Shown here: positions 35,204 to 42,804 of the stretch, in pieces
Numbering within the stretch: position 1 is the stretch's first letter
How the letters are laid out: each line of letters starts with the position of its first letter
Translations under genes and position numbers: made by a program
Notes under the pieces: model-generated
What the model was told of the DNA's origin: nothing
The model's input: only the letters and a program-made list of their open reading frames with translations
Databases searched by the model: none
NCBI RefSeq assembly: GCF_014269035.2
Contig: NZ_JABWRP020000013.1
Span: 62,001-126,000, forward strand
DNA length: 64,000 bases
DNA from: Pseudomonas vlassakiae
GTDB taxonomy: Bacteria; Pseudomonadota; Gammaproteobacteria; Pseudomonadales; Pseudomonadaceae
Direction of reading: 5' to 3'

Positions 35204-35610
35204 ATCTGCTTGCTGCAAAATCTACCTTCCTGCGCTCTTGCTTTGGACGTGGCCTGAGCGATCAGGGTATCGAGCATCTGCGCAAAAAATTTCTGTTGAC
35301 TCTTCGGCAGTTGGTCGATGGCTTCCAGTTGCTGTTGTCATTTCGGAGCCGGGTCACGCTTACGCGCAGTGGTTTCCTGCTGCTGACCAAAAAAGCTCTT
35401 CTAGTGTGGCCGAAAGCAACCGGGCCAGCTCTGGCAACGCTGCCACCTAGATACGCCGGTTGCCGGATTCATAGGTTTGGATGGTCTGCTGGAACATGCA
35501 CAGCCTTTCGGCCAGTTGGGTCTGGGTGTTGCCGTGTTCTTTGCGCAGGCGGGCATGCGTTCGCCCAAGGGGATGAAAATTCACGTTCTTCGCTGGTGAT
35601 GCTCATGGCT
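35204..35610 (-). pseudogene. Decayed XRE-family transcriptional regulator
   Basis: Read on the minus strand, 35600 to 35210, the DNA encodes MSITSEERE, then (after indels) ARLRKEHGNTQTQLAERL, CMFQQTIQTYESGNRRI, a TAG stop, VAALPELARLLSATLEELFW, another stop, and QLEAIDQLPKSQQKFFAQML. This is a recognisable Cro/CI-type helix-turn-helix repressor followed by its C-terminal helix. It is broken by at least two stops and a frameshift near the start. A second partial copy lies at 37441-37573. Both sit directly behind an Imm8 gene and terminator, facing it. Confidence 0.7.
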
Positions 35611-35624
35611 GTCGTCGAGCCAAT

Positions 35625-35712
35625 CTGTAAAGATGGGCGGCTCTGGAAGTTTACGCTCATGCTTGAGTAGCGGAGCATCCTTGGTTTAGTGCGTGCTTTT
35701 TGCGGCACTTAA
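35625..35712 (+). pseudogene. Fragment of the 39667-40122 gene
   Basis: Codes for KDGRLWKFTLMLE and a stop, then continues with flanking DNA (GTAGCGGAGCATCCTTGGTT) that also follows the intact gene at 40122. This is a broken duplicate of that gene's 3' end. Confidence 0.6.
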
Positions 35713-35784
35713 AAGAGCGTCCTTCGACCGGTAATGCTTACCAGCCCGGTCGGCATGCACGGTGGTACGTTAATCATCTTTGTG

Positions 35785-35965
35785 ATCAGTCTCTCTCTAC
35801 GCCTTGATCCGCTTTCCGATCAACTGACATTTTTCCGGCGAATCATTGCTCGCCGTCCCCAGCTCCATCCGTTGGAGCTCATCGTTGATTTCCTTGGCCT
35901 TCTGCGGGTTCTGTTCGGTCAACTGGCTGAGCAACCCGGCCAGCTCTTGCCGTTTCTGTGTTGCA
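35785..35965 (-). pseudogene. Truncated copy of the small periplasmic-protein gene
   Basis: Minus-strand translation gives KRQELAGLLSQLTEQNPQKA, KEINDELQRMELGTAS and KCQLIGKRIKA, closely matching the intact protein at 41079-41351. It lacks the signal peptide. At 35966 the DNA switches abruptly to a cdiA FHA-2 fragment. Confidence 0.7.
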
Positions 35966-37025
35966 GAAACCAATGCCGACAACGACGTGGAGTTGCGCGC
36001 GGGGTTGATCGACAAGAAGGGCGACATCAATCTGGTGTCGGACAACGACACTGCTTATAGCTACAGCGATCCGAGCCATGTCTCTGATGAGCGTGGTCGC
36101 GTTCAGATGGCGCTCACGTATGCGAGCAACCATAGCGGCTACTTCAACGACAACAAGATGTACGGTGAGTACCTGCTGGCGGGCAAGGAGAATGAGGACT
36201 ACTACAACCGCAACCTGAATTTCGGCAAGCTCGACCCAGATGCCCAGGTGCTGGGCGCGGGGAAGGGCATTGCCGACTCCGTGGTGGAACAGATCAAAGG
36301 CCTGTACGGGCTGGGCGAAGGCCTGGTGACGAACCCGGAAGGTACCACCACTGGCGTCTTGCATGAACTGATCAAGTCTGCGAGCAACCCGCAGGATGTG
36401 GTCAAGGCGTTCCTGCAGGCCGAGCAGAATGCCGACATCCAGGCACGGCTCTTCCGGCTGCAAGGTGAGCCCGGGAAGGCAGCCGAGGTAGAGGCGAAGT
36501 GGGCAACGGATTTCGTTTCGACTTTTGTTGCCGTCAACGGTGCTGCTAAGCTTGGGCAGGTCGCCGAGTCGCTCATGAAGCGGGAAAGTGCGGCGCGGGG
36601 TGGCTGCGGAAGGTAGCAGTGGTGCAAAAGGGGGAGCTGTTAGCTCCGGCGCTGAAAATGCGGCCTTGTATCCAAAGCTGAAGGATCAACTGATACGAGA
36701 AAATCTGAGCAATATTGCGGCCCAGGACTCAAGGTTAGCTGCTGCTGTGAACGGCAGCGGAACGAGAAATCCGAATTTCTCCATAGGTACTGGTTCCGCC
36801 GCTGAGGCTGACAGCCTCGGTCAGATATGGGTTGGTGACGGTGCTAGACCTATTTCGGGTGTTCCTGGAGGCTTAATTAGTGCCGATGGAGCCCGTGTGT
36901 ATAGACCCCCAACGGCAAAACCTAATACTCCTGCTCAATATAATCCAACAGGGGTGCAGGCTAATTTTCAGACGTTGCAAGACGGAAAAGTTGTTGGTAA
37001 TGGCCACTTGAGTGTTACGAACTAA
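35966..37025 (+). pseudogene. Mosaic cdiA fragment ending in a toxin domain
   Basis: Three parts are joined. 35966-36065 copies cdiA around 26760-26865 (NDVELRAGLIDKKGDINLVS). 36113-36620 copies the pretoxin block at 33160-33680 almost exactly (YASNHSGYFNDNKMYGEYLL onward). From about 36630 comes a different toxin (LGQIWVGDGARPISG, SADGARVYRPP, GVQANFQTLQDGKVVGNGHL). A one-base insertion at about 36597-36604 (GCGCGGGGTGG against GCGCGGGTGG in the other copy) shifts the frame, so the pretoxin and toxin parts (36588-37025) are out of phase. Toxin activity not assigned. The Imm8 gene starts on the stop codon (TAATG). Confidence 0.65.
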
Positions 37026-37381
37026 TGAAGGCAGTCATAAAATCAATCGACCTGAACGATGCCATTGGTTTTGATCAATATTGGCCCGATGACGAAAAAA
37101 TCTTTGGGATATGGCTGACAGTTCAAATTGGACCTGATGATCAAGAGGGCGGGCATCTGTTTCAGATACTTGTATGTACTCCCGACTGGATTAAAAACAA
37201 GTATTGCTCCCAGGGGGCTGTGTGGGGGCGACATATGCTGATCGTTTTTGAATACGACAAGGATCTGATAGTCAAAGAAATTTCAAACTACGTTGATGGT
37301 TGCTCGGGAAAGGAGTTTTGGGATGTAGCCCAAAAACTATCTCGTATCGGGGCATGGGAATTTGAAGATTACGAACCATAG
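37025..37381 (+). CDS. Imm8-family immunity protein (copy 2)
   Basis: 118 residues, ATG sharing one base with the toxin stop. Imm8-like features: MKAVIKSIDLNDAIGFDQYW, FGIWLTVQIGPDDQEGGHLF, QILVCTPDWI, HMLIVFEYD and AWEFEDYEP at the end. It is paired with a toxin that is intact at its 3' end but frameshifted from its pretoxin. The two Imm8 copies in this window are clearly diverged, implying different toxin alleles. Confidence 0.8.
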   Translation: MKAVIKSIDLNDAIGFDQYWPDDEKIFGIWLTVQIGPDDQEGGHLFQILVCTPDWIKNKYCSQGAVWGRHMLIVFEYDKDLIVKEISNYVDGCSGKEFWDVAQKLSRIGAWEFEDYEP

Positions 37382-37407
37382 CTAACAAAAATATGCATGC
37401 ATACCTG

Positions 37408-37434
37408 ACACCGGCCCTGTGCCGGTGTTGTTTT
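37408..37434 (+). terminator. Module-end terminator (copy 3)
   Basis: ACACCGGC - CCTGT - GCCGGTGT then TGTTTT. Same hairpin as the two earlier copies. Confidence 0.75.
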
Positions 37435-37440
37435 ATCTGC

Positions 37441-37573
37441 TTACTGCAAAGTTTCCCTTCCTTCGCTGCTCGCCTTGGTCGTGGCCTGAGCGATCAGGGC
37501 ATCGAGCATCTGCGCAACAAATTTCTGCTGGCTCTTGGGCAGTTGCCCGATTTCTTTCTGGAGCCTGCCGAAG
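37441..37573 (-). pseudogene. C-terminal remnant of a second XRE regulator, cut by IS66
   Basis: Minus-strand reading gives LQKEIGQLPKSQQKFVAQML, then DALIAQATTKASSEGRETLQ and a stop, matching the C-terminus of the relic at 35204-35610. Upstream it is replaced at about 37573 by IS66 tnpB DNA. Confidence 0.65.
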
Positions 37574-37933
37574 ATGATGCGCCCCGACGCCAAAGTCGAA
37601 AAAGTCTTTCTCTACCCCAAGCCCGTCGACTTCCGAAAGTCCATCGATGGCCTGGCTGCGCTGGTCGAACTCGATATCAAAGTGGCGGTGTTCGACCCGG
37701 TGCTTTTCGTCTTCCTCAACAAGCCGCGCAACCGCGTGAAGATCTTGTACTGGGAATGCAACGGCTTCTGCCTCTGGCCCAAACGCCTCGACTCCGAACG
37801 GTTCAAAACCTCACCCGATCTGACTGTCGTGGCCATCGTGCTGACCGTTCAGGAACTGAACTGGCTACTCGACGGCTTCGACCTCTGGCGCAACCGTCCG
37901 CATCAGGTTTTGACGCCTCGATACGTCGCCTGA
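37574..37933 (+). CDS. tnpB: IS66 accessory protein TnpB
   Basis: ATGATG at 37574 starts MMRPDAKVEKVFLYPKPVDF, then SIDGLAALVE, VFLNKPRNRVKILYWE and GFCLWPKRL, the standard IS66 Orf2 (TnpB) sequence. 119 residues, full length. It normally works with TnpA and the DDE transposase TnpC, both missing or broken here, so the element is not autonomous. Plus strand, 17 bases before the tnpC remnant. Confidence 0.85.
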   Translation: MMRPDAKVEKVFLYPKPVDFRKSIDGLAALVELDIKVAVFDPVLFVFLNKPRNRVKILYWECNGFCLWPKRLDSERFKTSPDLTVVAIVLTVQELNWLLDGFDLWRNRPHQVLTPRYVA

Positions 37934-37950
37934 TTCGGTATAATCCGCGG

Positions 37951-38663
37951 CATGATTTCCATGCCCGAAGACCACCACCAGCCGAGCGCAGGAGGTGCCG
38001 ACGCGCCTGCTGGAAGGCTATCGCGGCTATGTCATGACGGACGACTACGCCGGTTACAACGCGTTGGCTGCACAGGATGGCGTGGAGCGGTTGGGCTGCT
38101 GGGCGCACGCACGCCGCAGGTTCGTCGAAGTGCAGAAAGTGCAGCCCAAGGGTAAAACCGGGCGCGCAGACATCGCCCTGAATTTGATCAACAAGCAGTA
38201 TGGCATCGAGCGCGACCTTAAGGACGGCAGCGATGAAGATCGTAAGGCTGCCCGCATGGAGCGCAGCCTGCCATTGCTGGCTCAACTGAAAAGCTGGGTA
38301 GAGAAAACGCAACCTCAGGTCAGGACGCAGAATGCCTTGGGCAAGGCCATTGGCTACTTAGCCAGCAACTGGAGCAAGTTGGAACGCTACATCGAGCACG
38401 GCTGCTTACCGATCGACAACAACGCAGCCGAGCGTGCGATCCGCCCGTTTGTTATCGGCAGAAAGAACTGGTTGTTCAGTGACACGCCCAGAGGGGCGAC
38501 GGCCAGTGCGCAACTTTACAGCCTGGTCGAGACGGCCAAAGCCAACGGCCAAGAACTCTATGCGTGGCTGCGCCACGCGCTGGCACTCCTGCCGCAGGCG
38601 TCCGCCGTGGAAGACTACCAAGCGCTGCTGCCGTGGAATTGCACGCCTAATATACATAGTTAA
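37951..38663 (+). pseudogene. tnpC: IS66 transposase TnpC with internal deletion
   Basis: The first ~10 codons (MISMPEDHHQPS) are those of an IS66 TnpC start. They run into DNA for the C-terminal third in another frame: PTRLLEGYRGYVMTDDYAGY, GCWAHARRRFVEVQK, and CLPIDNNAAERAIRPFVIGR with the catalytic Glu. The first catalytic Asp and about 250-300 residues are missing. The ORF 37995-38663 (222 residues) covers the surviving part. Confidence 0.8.
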
Positions 38664-38730
38664 GTGCTCCCCCATTGTGGGTCAGATGGAGCCTGCGACG
38701 CGCTTGAATGACAAGAGCGGGGTAACGACC

Positions 38731-38991
38731 ATGGAATACGACGAAAAACTGATTGAAAACGCAGTGCTTGCCTTGTTGGCAGCCTATAGCTCCGACAAGG
38801 GTAACGCGTGGAAAGGATTTGACTTCGAGATCATGAATAGACTGCATGAACGGGGTTTCATCAGTGATCCAGTTAATAGAAACAAATCCATCTGGTTGAC
38901 GGCGGAGGGGTTGGAGCGAGGCCGACAGTTAGCTGACCAGTTGTTCGGGTTAAAGACTCAAGCGGGGCAGGTGCCCGACTCGAATACCTGA
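38731..38991 (+). CDS. DUF6429-like small protein beside IS66
   Basis: 86 residues from ATG 38731: MEYDEKLIENAVLALLAAYS, then GFDFEIMNRLHERGFI and KSIWLTAEGLERG. It looks like a small winged-helix-type protein and resembles DUF6429 proteins that often accompany IS66 copies, from memory. Function unknown. Intact frame. Confidence 0.6.
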   Translation: MEYDEKLIENAVLALLAAYSSDKGNAWKGFDFEIMNRLHERGFISDPVNRNKSIWLTAEGLERGRQLADQLFGLKTQAGQVPDSNT

Positions 38992-39035
38992 TTTCCCCGT
39001 CCTTGATGTAACGGGTGAGGTTTAAGGATCGCTTA

Positions 39036-39405
39036 CGATGAAACGCGCCTGATCAAGACGGAGGCGCAGGCACTGGCCGACGCGGCCGGCATCAGCCCCG
39101 CCGAGGCCGAGCAGCGCATGGCCCAGGCATTCGCCTACTAAACCGACAGGCAGTGGCAGGAAGTACTGACCAAGCAAGGCCTGGTGATCTATGCCGTGAC
39201 CATGGACAACCTGGCCAGGGCGCTGACACCGATGGCTGCCGATTACGATGCGGCGCAAGCGGTGGGCGACGTTCCTGTAGTCGAGGGGGCCAGCAAGCAG
39301 TACACCCCTGAACAGACGTTGGCGATGCTCAAGGGGTATGCGAGCAACCCGAGGTAGAGGCGAAGTGGGCAACGGATTTCGTTTCGACCTTCGTTGCCGT
39401 CAACG
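39036..39405 (+). pseudogene. Rearranged cdiA pretoxin fragments
   Basis: 39040-39350 repeats 32868-33177 (DETRLIKTEAQALADAAGIS, with a TAA at 39138-39140 where the other copy has TAC). It then jumps to 39351-39405, which repeats 33533-33587 (EVEAKWATDFVSTFVAVNG). About 355 bases between them are deleted relative to the other copy. Confidence 0.7.
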
Positions 39406-39417
39406 GGTTTTTCAGTT

Positions 39418-39567
39418 GTCGATATTGCATGGCTCGTCGACGATCAGCCGATAGACCCTTCATTTGCTTTTTCTGATGGTCCAAGAGTGGGTGTATTTTT
39501 TTATTCCTCGTCTGAGCCTTGGATTATGAGTTTGCTAGATAATCGCGTTTATGTTGGTAATGCATAG
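39418..39567 (+). pseudogene. 3' remnant of an unidentified toxin or immunity gene
   Basis: 49 open codons, VDIAWLVDDQPIDPSFAFSD ... DNRVYVGNA, following directly on the pretoxin fragment without a start. AT-rich like the other variable tips. No family recognised. Confidence 0.4.
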
Positions 39568-39666
39568 GTACATAAGGCATAGTGGCTGTCTGAGCACCGT
39601 TGCCAGAAACATTCATACTAGGCAGCAAGGCAAGCATGTTCTGGAACCGCCAGGCAGGGGTGATTG

Positions 39667-40122
39667 ATGGAATGGGTGGTACTGCTTGGCTTAGTGGGTA
39701 AGGGGCAGGATGACCAAGTTTTTGTGAGTCTGGTCAGTGCACTTGGTGAAAAGCCGCAGGTAAGCATGTCACCGTCAGTTCGTGACGATCTCGAGGATAG
39801 GACGGTTTATCAAAAATTTCTAAAAAATGGGATTGAGTTGGGTTTCCGTGCCCGACGTCTCAATCAGATTCATCTTTTCGTACAGCGTCACGAAGGCTAC
39901 TCTCGATTTACAGGGGAAGTGCTCGATTTGCCTGCTCATCTTTGGACGCGAGATAAGCTTGTAAAAGCTCTGGGGAAGCCGAATGCACACGGTGGGGACA
40001 AGATGGATGGTCTGTTGGGCTATATCCGGCCTTGGCTACGCTATGAAAAAGTTGGCGTGGCGTTCCATGCTGAATTTTCTCAAGATGGACGGCTCTGGAA
40101 GTTTACTCTCATGCTCGAGTAG
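39667..40122 (+). CDS. Hypothetical protein, probable orphan immunity protein
   Basis: 151 residues from ATG 39667 (a TTG three bases earlier is less likely). It starts MEWVVLLGLVGKGQDDQVFV and ends VGVAFHAEFSQDGRLWKFTL. It is soluble and mixed alpha/beta. A broken copy of its 3' end occurs at 35625-35712, so it travels with the CDI debris. No toxin is directly upstream except the 39418-39567 remnant. Immunity function is inference from context. Confidence 0.5.
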   Translation: MEWVVLLGLVGKGQDDQVFVSLVSALGEKPQVSMSPSVRDDLEDRTVYQKFLKNGIELGFRARRLNQIHLFVQRHEGYSRFTGEVLDLPAHLWTRDKLVKALGKPNAHGGDKMDGLLGYIRPWLRYEKVGVAFHAEFSQDGRLWKFTLMLE

Positions 40123-40254
40123 CGGAGCATCCTTGGTTTAGCGCGTGCTTTTTGCCGCGCCTTTTAAGGGTATCCATTCGACCGGTACTGTTCACCGGCC
40201 CGGTCGGCATGGGCGGTGGTCCGTTAACCAGCTTTGTGATCCACCTTTCTCAGT

Positions 40255-40345
40255 TCTTGATCCGCTTGTCGAACTGACACTTGGGCGCAGCACAGGGCGG
40301 TGGCACAGGCGATCCTCAGCAGCGGCTTTATCCTTTCCGCCTCCG
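40255..40345 (-). pseudogene. Internally deleted copy of the small periplasmic-protein gene
   Basis: Ends (CTTGATCCGCTTGTCGA...CTGACACTTG) and start (GCGCAGCACAGGGCGGTGGC ... GGCTTTATCC) match the gene at 41079-41351, but the central part is deleted. The upstream DNA to about 40411 also matches the region upstream of the intact gene. Confidence 0.65.
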
Positions 40346-40380
40346 GCGGTGGTGTTGCCGATTGAGGCCAACATACGGCG

Positions 40381-40533
40381 GTTGGTCCGGCCACAACGAC
40401 CGGCGGCTATACCTATGCGTATATTTATTGCGCTCCCTCCTCGGCTCGCCAGTACGATGCTGCTATCGAACAAATGTTAAGGTACGCAGAAACACCTCGA
40501 TCCCAAGGATTCTATCAAGGGTTGAACTTATGA
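40381..40533 (+). pseudogene. C-terminal tip of a lost CdiA toxin
   Basis: 50 open codons ending YAYIYCAPSSARQYDAAIEQ, MLRYAETPRSQGFYQGLNL. The stop overlaps the next gene (ATGA), the toxin-immunity arrangement. The rest of the toxin has been replaced by the small-gene relic. Confidence 0.45.
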
Positions 40534-40994
40534 AATTTACATACTGCGCCCGAAACGGGCTGCAGGTTTTTGCGGGAATTCGCGCGCGCAACGACGTAAG
40601 AGCAAGGCTAGGACTGCCGTATAGGATATTTGCCAAAACCACATTTTCCGAAAATTCGACTGATGCCTTCGGCGGCGTTTTGCTGCAGGCATGGTATGAC
40701 AAGAATGATTACGTGACAGGCGTGCAGTTGTACGAGCCAGAGGCTAGATTTGAGTTTCGAGGTCAGTCAATTCTTGGCGCTTCAGTGCGTGAGGTGGAAA
40801 GGGCGCTGCAAGGCCTCAATGCTCATTACGAATTCGAGGAGGATGGTTCTGGTCTGAAGCTGCTTGCCGATGGTTTGGAATTAGGTCTATATGCTCCGGA
40901 TGCGAAAGATGATAAAGAAGCCAAAGTAGAAGCAGTTTATATCCCTATTCCCCGCTTGATGGACGATGATGCAGCTTTTTCTACACAACGATAA
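40530..40994 (+). CDS. Probable orphan immunity protein, 154 residues
   Basis: ATG 40530 overlaps the stop of the toxin tip. It starts MKFTYCARNGLQVFAGIRAR; the middle has EFRGQSILGASVREVERALQ and LADGLELGLYAP, an alternating alpha/beta protein with acidic end. No family recognised with certainty. The overlap and cytoplasmic composition support immunity. A GC-rich inverted repeat (GGCGAAGCCTC / GAGGCCTCGCC, 41000-41033) follows and may end transcription. Confidence 0.6.
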   Translation: MKFTYCARNGLQVFAGIRARNDVRARLGLPYRIFAKTTFSENSTDAFGGVLLQAWYDKNDYVTGVQLYEPEARFEFRGQSILGASVREVERALQGLNAHYEFEEDGSGLKLLADGLELGLYAPDAKDDKEAKVEAVYIPIPRLMDDDAAFSTQR

Positions 40995-41078
40995 ATCAGG
41001 CGAAGCCTCCGTTGAGTAAGACCAGAGGCCTCGCCGCTGCTCTGCATGCGAGGTTCGTTTTTTCCACGTGATGATTAC

Positions 41079-41351
41079 TCACTCAGCCTTCTTCCCTGCC
41101 TCCTTCAACTCCTTGATCCGCTTGTCGATCAACTGACACTTGTCCGGCAAATCCCTACTCGCCGTCCCCAGCTCCATCCCCTGGAGCTCGTCATTTATCT
41201 CCTTGGCCTTCTGCGGGTTCTGCTCGGTCAGCTGACTGACCAACCCAGCCAGCTCTTCGCGTTTCTGCGTCGCTTCTTCCGGCGTGCAAGCCCAGGCGGG
41301 CAGTGCGCAGCACAGGGCGGTGGCACAGGCGATCCTCAGCAGCGGTTTCAT
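41079..41351 (-). CDS. Small periplasmic protein, intact copy of a gene repeated in the CDI debris
   Basis: 90 residues from ATG 41351 (GGAGGTAGGAAGG before it). It has a signal peptide (MKPLLRIACATALCCALPAWA) and a mature part of about 69 residues: CTPEEATQKREELAGLVSQL, TEQNPQKAKEINDELQGMEL, then DLPDKCQLIDKRIKELKEAG. Two cysteines in the mature protein may form a disulfide between two helices. It is not a lipoprotein by an obvious lipobox. Three decayed copies lie at about 30685-30735, 35785-35965 and 40255-40345, always close to CDI modules. Function unknown. Confidence 0.75.
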   Translation of the reverse strand: MKPLLRIACATALCCALPAWACTPEEATQKREELAGLVSQLTEQNPQKAKEINDELQGMELGTASRDLPDKCQLIDKRIKELKEAGKKAE

Positions 41352-41485
41352 CCTTCCTACCTCCGGCGGTGGTGTTGCCCGGTGGAGGCCCGCATTCGAT
41401 GGTTGGTTCAGCGCCAACGACCGACGGCTATCCCACTGGGTGCCCTCTAGTCTCGCCCTCAAGCAGAGTATTGAGGGTTGAAGCA

Positions 41486-41779
41486 TCAATGGGCCAGATG
41501 CGGTTTTGCAGCCATGTCGATACCCAGAGCCTTCATCACTGCCAGAAAAGATTTCAGTGTAGGGTTGCCGTGCTCGCTGAACGAGCGATAAAGCTGTTCA
41601 CGTGAAAGGCCAGTCTCTTTTGCCAACTCACTCATGCCCTTGGCCCGTGCCACGACGCCTACGGCTTTTGCAACATAGCCAGCATCGCCTGTCTCCAATG
41701 CATCTGTCATGAAATGCGCTATGGCCTCAGGTGTGGTGAGGTAATCCGCTGGATCGAATTCGAAGAATTGTTCAGTCAT
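41486..41779 (-). CDS. HigA/COG3636-type antitoxin
   Basis: 97 residues from ATG 41779: MTEQFFEFDPADYLTTPEAI, then VGVVARAKGMSELAKETGLS, EQLYRSFSEHGNPTLKSFLA. This is the addiction-module antidote type with a C-terminal Cro/CI helix-turn-helix. It overlaps the toxin gene upstream by eight bases. It should bind the toxin and repress the operon through the palindrome at 42079-42104. Confidence 0.85.
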   Translation of the reverse strand: MTEQFFEFDPADYLTTPEAIAHFMTDALETGDAGYVAKAVGVVARAKGMSELAKETGLSREQLYRSFSEHGNPTLKSFLAVMKALGIDMAAKPHLAH

Positions 41780-42074
41780 TTTGCATCCTCCACGAACGCA
41801 GAATCTGGTGGGCAGCCCTGATGTCTCTTTGTTGGCTGCTCTTGTCTCCACCACAGAGCAGGATCACCCAAGTATCGCCCGATTGGTGAAAGTACACCCG
41901 GTAACCCGGACCATAGTGAATCCTGAGTTCACTAACGCCGTGGCCAACGGGCAAGACATCGCCGGGCAAACCTTCAACGAGACGGTTGATGCGAGAGATG
42001 ATCCTGAACCTGGCATTGGCATCTCGAAGCCCGACCACCCATTTTCTGAAACTGCTGGATTCGATTTTTTTCAT
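41772..42074 (-). CDS. RelE/HigB-type toxin (phage Gp49-like)
   Basis: 100 residues from ATG 42074 (MKKIESSSFRKWVVGLRDAN). Typical of COG3657 toxins: ARFRIISRINRLVEGLPGD, GVSELRIHYGPGYRVYF and LLCGGDKSSQQRDI. Family members are ribosome-dependent mRNA interferases. The order is toxin first, antitoxin second, as in HigBA-like loci. The frame is intact and the pair looks functional. Confidence 0.85.
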   Translation of the reverse strand: MKKIESSSFRKWVVGLRDANARFRIISRINRLVEGLPGDVLPVGHGVSELRIHYGPGYRVYFHQSGDTWVILLCGGDKSSQQRDIRAAHQILRSWRMQND

Positions 42075-42078
42075 CGGG

Positions 42079-42104
42079 CGAATGTAGTTTATAAAATACA
42101 TTCG
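42079..42104 (-). promoter_or_regulatory. Palindromic operator/promoter of the toxin-antitoxin operon
   Basis: Perfect inverted repeat CGAATGTA - ten bases - TACATTCG, starting five bases upstream of the toxin ATG. The AT-rich centre contains TATAAA-like sequence suitable as a -10 box, so antitoxin binding would block transcription. Confidence 0.65.
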
Positions 42105-42302
42105 TGGGATACAGCAAATAGTTTCTACCTTTTGCCACCTGATACACGGTGTGAGCGACCTTGTTTCAGCCCACTCCCGTTGCGGACTTAGCCGTAGTCC
42201 AATTCGGAACGTTCGTGTCTAGATAACTTTTGGAACACTCCCGCCTGCCAACAGGTCCCAACCTGTGTATCCCCCCTTCGTCCACAGCAGGAGGCCATCT
42301 CC

Positions 42303-42698
42303 ATGAGCAGCACCTACGACTGGGACCTGATCGAGCGTTTGCTGCACGAAGTGCAGAACGGCGCCGGTCACAGCTTCACGCCACGCCCCTATGCCGAGCA
42401 GCACGCTGCGGCGCTGGCCGCCAAGGGCCAGCCAGTGGGTGACCTGGACCACTTGAAGACCCGTGCGTGCGAATACGAGAAGCTGCTGTTCGAGCGCGGT
42501 TTCATAGAAACTCGGCCGCCGGAGGATGGCGGCAATGGCGAAAACTTCGTGCTCACCGAGCGTGGTTCGCGCTTGCTCAGCCTGATCGACAGCAGCATCC
42601 CCGGCTTCGAGCACCCGCGCCAAGTGCTGGATGAACAAGAAGACGCACTGGATGAAACCACCTTCGAGCAGGTCTCGGCCAAGGCACAGATCGCTTGA
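42303..42698 (+). CDS. DUF2513-like winged-helix protein
   Basis: 131 residues: MSSTYDWDLIERLLHEVQNG, then DHLKTRACEYEKLLFERGFI, LTERGSRLLSLIDSS and an acidic tail. The WDLIERLL start with a later LTERG...L helix suggests the winged-helix fold of DUF2513-like proteins. No enzymatic motif. The stop is 106 bases before the exporter gene, so co-transcription is uncertain. Confidence 0.6.
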   Translation: MSSTYDWDLIERLLHEVQNGAGHSFTPRPYAEQHAAALAAKGQPVGDLDHLKTRACEYEKLLFERGFIETRPPEDGGNGENFVLTERGSRLLSLIDSSIPGFEHPRQVLDEQEDALDETTFEQVSAKAQIA

Positions 42699-42804
42699 GG
42701 TCGTTTTGAGGCTGGCAAGGGCGGGCCGGGAAACCCGATAATCGGTATTCCTTGACCACTGCCGAGCCCTTGCCGATGCCCTCGACCACCCAAAAGGCCC
42801 GCCC

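Larger units (their letters stand above)
37560..38690 (+). mobile_element. IS66-family insertion remnant
   Basis: tnpB is present, tnpA is absent and tnpC has a large internal deletion. Terminal inverted repeats were not identified, so the limits are approximate. It interrupts an XRE regulator relic. Confidence 0.6.
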
